A stretch of DNA of 6,131 bases, taken from contig DJPV01000067.1 in the NCBI GenBank assembly GCA_002437435.1, positions 1 through 6,131 of the forward strand, given 5' to 3'. Positions 5,160 through 6,131 of the stretch are shown here, in pieces. Source of the stretch: Lachnospiraceae bacterium UBA6403 (lineage in GTDB: Bacteria > Bacillota > Clostridia > Lachnospirales > Lachnospiraceae). Within the stretch, counting starts at the first letter, position 1. Every line of letters begins with the position of its first letter. The notes below the pieces were generated by a model that saw only the letters and a list, made by a program, of their open reading frames with translations, was not told where the DNA came from and did not search any database. A program made the translations under genes and the position numbers.

Positions 5160-5938
5160 TGAGTGTGCAACATGATATAGATTTTGGAAAACAGTATTTG
5201 GACTGGTTAAAACAAAATATTGATCAATATAAGGTGAATAGTACTACTTATAGAATAACATTGCCTTTTTTAGATAGAAATAATGATTGTATAGAATTAT
5301 ATATCATTGAACAGGGGGATGGCACATTTTATATTACAGATGATGGAGCGACGATCAGAGATCTACAGTTGGGCGGATTTGATCTGGATAGCGGTGTCAG
5401 GAGAATGACGATACTTAATTCTATTATTTCTTCATATGGTGTAACAAAAACAGAAACAAATGAATTAACAGTGAATTGTACAACCAGTGATCTGCCATTA
5501 AAGAAACATATGCTGGCGCAATGTATGGTAAAAGTAAGTGATATGTTTTATTTATCAAGAAATAATGTTCAGTCTGTTTTTTTAGATGATGTTCAGAAGT
5601 TTTTTGATGCAAATGATGTAAGATATATTGATAATATATGTCTGACAGGAAAAAGCAAATTGACAACGCATTATGATTTTGCAATAGCTCGTTCTAAGAA
5701 ATCTACAGAAAGATTTATTAAGGTTGTCAACAATATGGATCTGAATGCAGCCAGAAATATTATTTTTGCGTGGAATGATACGAAGGATATGCGTCAGCGG
5801 GAAGCAAAGTTATATGCATTTATTCAGAATACAGATAGAAAAGTATCAGATGATGCTATAGGCGCTTTGAAAGAATATGGAATAAATCCAGCATTATGGA
5901 CAGAAAAGGATCATTATATTCAGGAATTGACAGCATGA
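5156..5938 (+). CDS. DUF1828/DUF1829 domain protein
   Basis: A 260-residue cytosolic protein. The start is ATG 5156 within ATGATG; AGGG (5146-5149) serves either ATG. Residues 33-70 match the DUF1828 pattern: YRITLPFLDRNNDCIELYII, then YITDDGATIRDL (59-70), with a helix SGVRRMTILNSIISSYGV (79-96) and NELTV strand. The C-terminal half (about 136-258) fits DUF1829: SVFLDDVQKFF, then HYDFAI (172-177), a strand with K189 (RFIKVVNN), FAWND (204-208) and NPALWTE near the end. D174 and K189 could belong to a nuclease-like core, but I cannot align a PD-(D/E)xK motif. Function is unknown. It is coupled to the DUF6978 gene by a four-base overlap. The pairing with DUF6978 recurs as far as I recall, mostly in accessory regions. 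Confidence 0.78.
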   Translation: MMSVQHDIDFGKQYLDWLKQNIDQYKVNSTTYRITLPFLDRNNDCIELYIIEQGDGTFYITDDGATIRDLQLGGFDLDSGVRRMTILNSIISSYGVTKTETNELTVNCTTSDLPLKKHMLAQCMVKVSDMFYLSRNNVQSVFLDDVQKFFDANDVRYIDNICLTGKSKLTTHYDFAIARSKKSTERFIKVVNNMDLNAARNIIFAWNDTKDMRQREAKLYAFIQNTDRKVSDDAIGALKEYGINPALWTEKDHYIQELTA

Positions 5939-5976
5939 GTTGAGAACGAAGAAGGACAGAAAAAAGAGGACTTACC

Positions 5977-6131
5977 ATGCAGATAGTGAATGCAACAGAA
6001 GAAGATAAAGAAGAACTATTGGCGTTATACCATGCGATGATCGGGGGACCATGTGAATGGAGTGAGACATACCCGGACGAGAACACGATCGCATTTGATC
6101 TTAAGAATGAAGACCTGTTTGTTATGAAGAA
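5977..6131 (+). CDS. GNAT N-acetyltransferase, partial at right edge
   Basis: The first 51 codons of a frame running off the window: MQIVNATEEDKEELLALYHA, then a loop with W-S-E-T-Y-P-D-E and FDLKNEDLFVMK. The opening strand (I-V-N-A-T-E-E-D) followed by a helix (EELLALYHAM) and the strand DLFVM is the usual N-terminus of Gcn5-related acetyltransferases that transfer acetyl from acetyl-CoA to an amine. The acetyl-CoA-binding motif would lie beyond the window, so the substrate is unknown. GAGG (5966-5969) is 7 bases before the ATG. It starts 38 bases after the DUF1828 gene with no terminator between, so read-through is possible. It looks like resident chromosome. Confidence 0.75.
   Translation, partial: MQIVNATEEDKEELLALYHAMIGGPCEWSETYPDENTIAFDLKNEDLFVMK

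Noticed and set aside
5424..5684. 86-codon minus-strand ORF inside the DUF1828 gene
   Set aside because: Shadow of a well-supported gene; no start context or domain.

Overview
The window looks like accessory chromosome from a low- to mid-GC Gram-positive gut bacterium, most likely Clostridia and probably Lachnospiraceae. This rests on AGGAG/GGGG-type ribosome sites, AT-rich spacers, a cell-wall-type surface protein with bacterial Ig-like and X2-like domains, and the style of the MerR/GyrI, ArsC/Spx-fold and DUF6978/DUF1828 proteins. Species cannot be fixed from the sequence.

Left part (1-1160): a decayed, AT-rich stretch. It holds a small 65-residue protein whose frame is open to the window edge, a coupled 20-codon ORF, and a 39-residue remnant carrying the first motif (GDTHG) of a metallophosphoesterase. 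Next comes a ~360 bp stretch with no convincing gene but with a perfect 11-7-11 palindrome and a candidate promoter. An intact-looking 95-residue protein with a DUF551-like ending follows.

Middle part (1156-3720): a mosaic of broken or rearranged genes. A permease of the ABC-2 family has lost its N-terminal part and overlaps convergently, by 35 bp, a MerR-family regulator. That regulator keeps its DNA-binding domain and the end of a GyrI-like domain but seems to have lost about 50 residues between them, in frame. Its divergent promoter has the classic MerR layout (TTGACT, 19-bp spacer filled by a dyad, TAAAAT). It now reads into the 3' part of a large surface protein with no signal peptide: adhesin-repeat remnant, Ig-like domain, X2-like domain, Asp-rich linker, degenerate sorting signal. 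A terminator closes this block.

Right part (3750-6131): three tandem imperfect repeats, each centred on TATAATG, precede a two-gene unit: a 95-residue acidic protein of unknown function and an ArsC/Spx-fold protein with a CxxC motif. Then comes an AT-richer, translationally coupled pair, DUF6978 followed by DUF1828/DUF1829. This is the best candidate for an undescribed functional module; its pattern (compact two-gene cassette, different base composition, set among housekeeping-like genes) resembles defence or toxin-antitoxin cargo, but that role is inference. The window ends inside the N-terminus of a GNAT acetyltransferase.

The clearest biology is therefore (a) regulatory and surface genes rearranged by deletion and fusion, (b) a promoter-like tandem repeat array, and (c) the DUF6978-DUF1828 pair.
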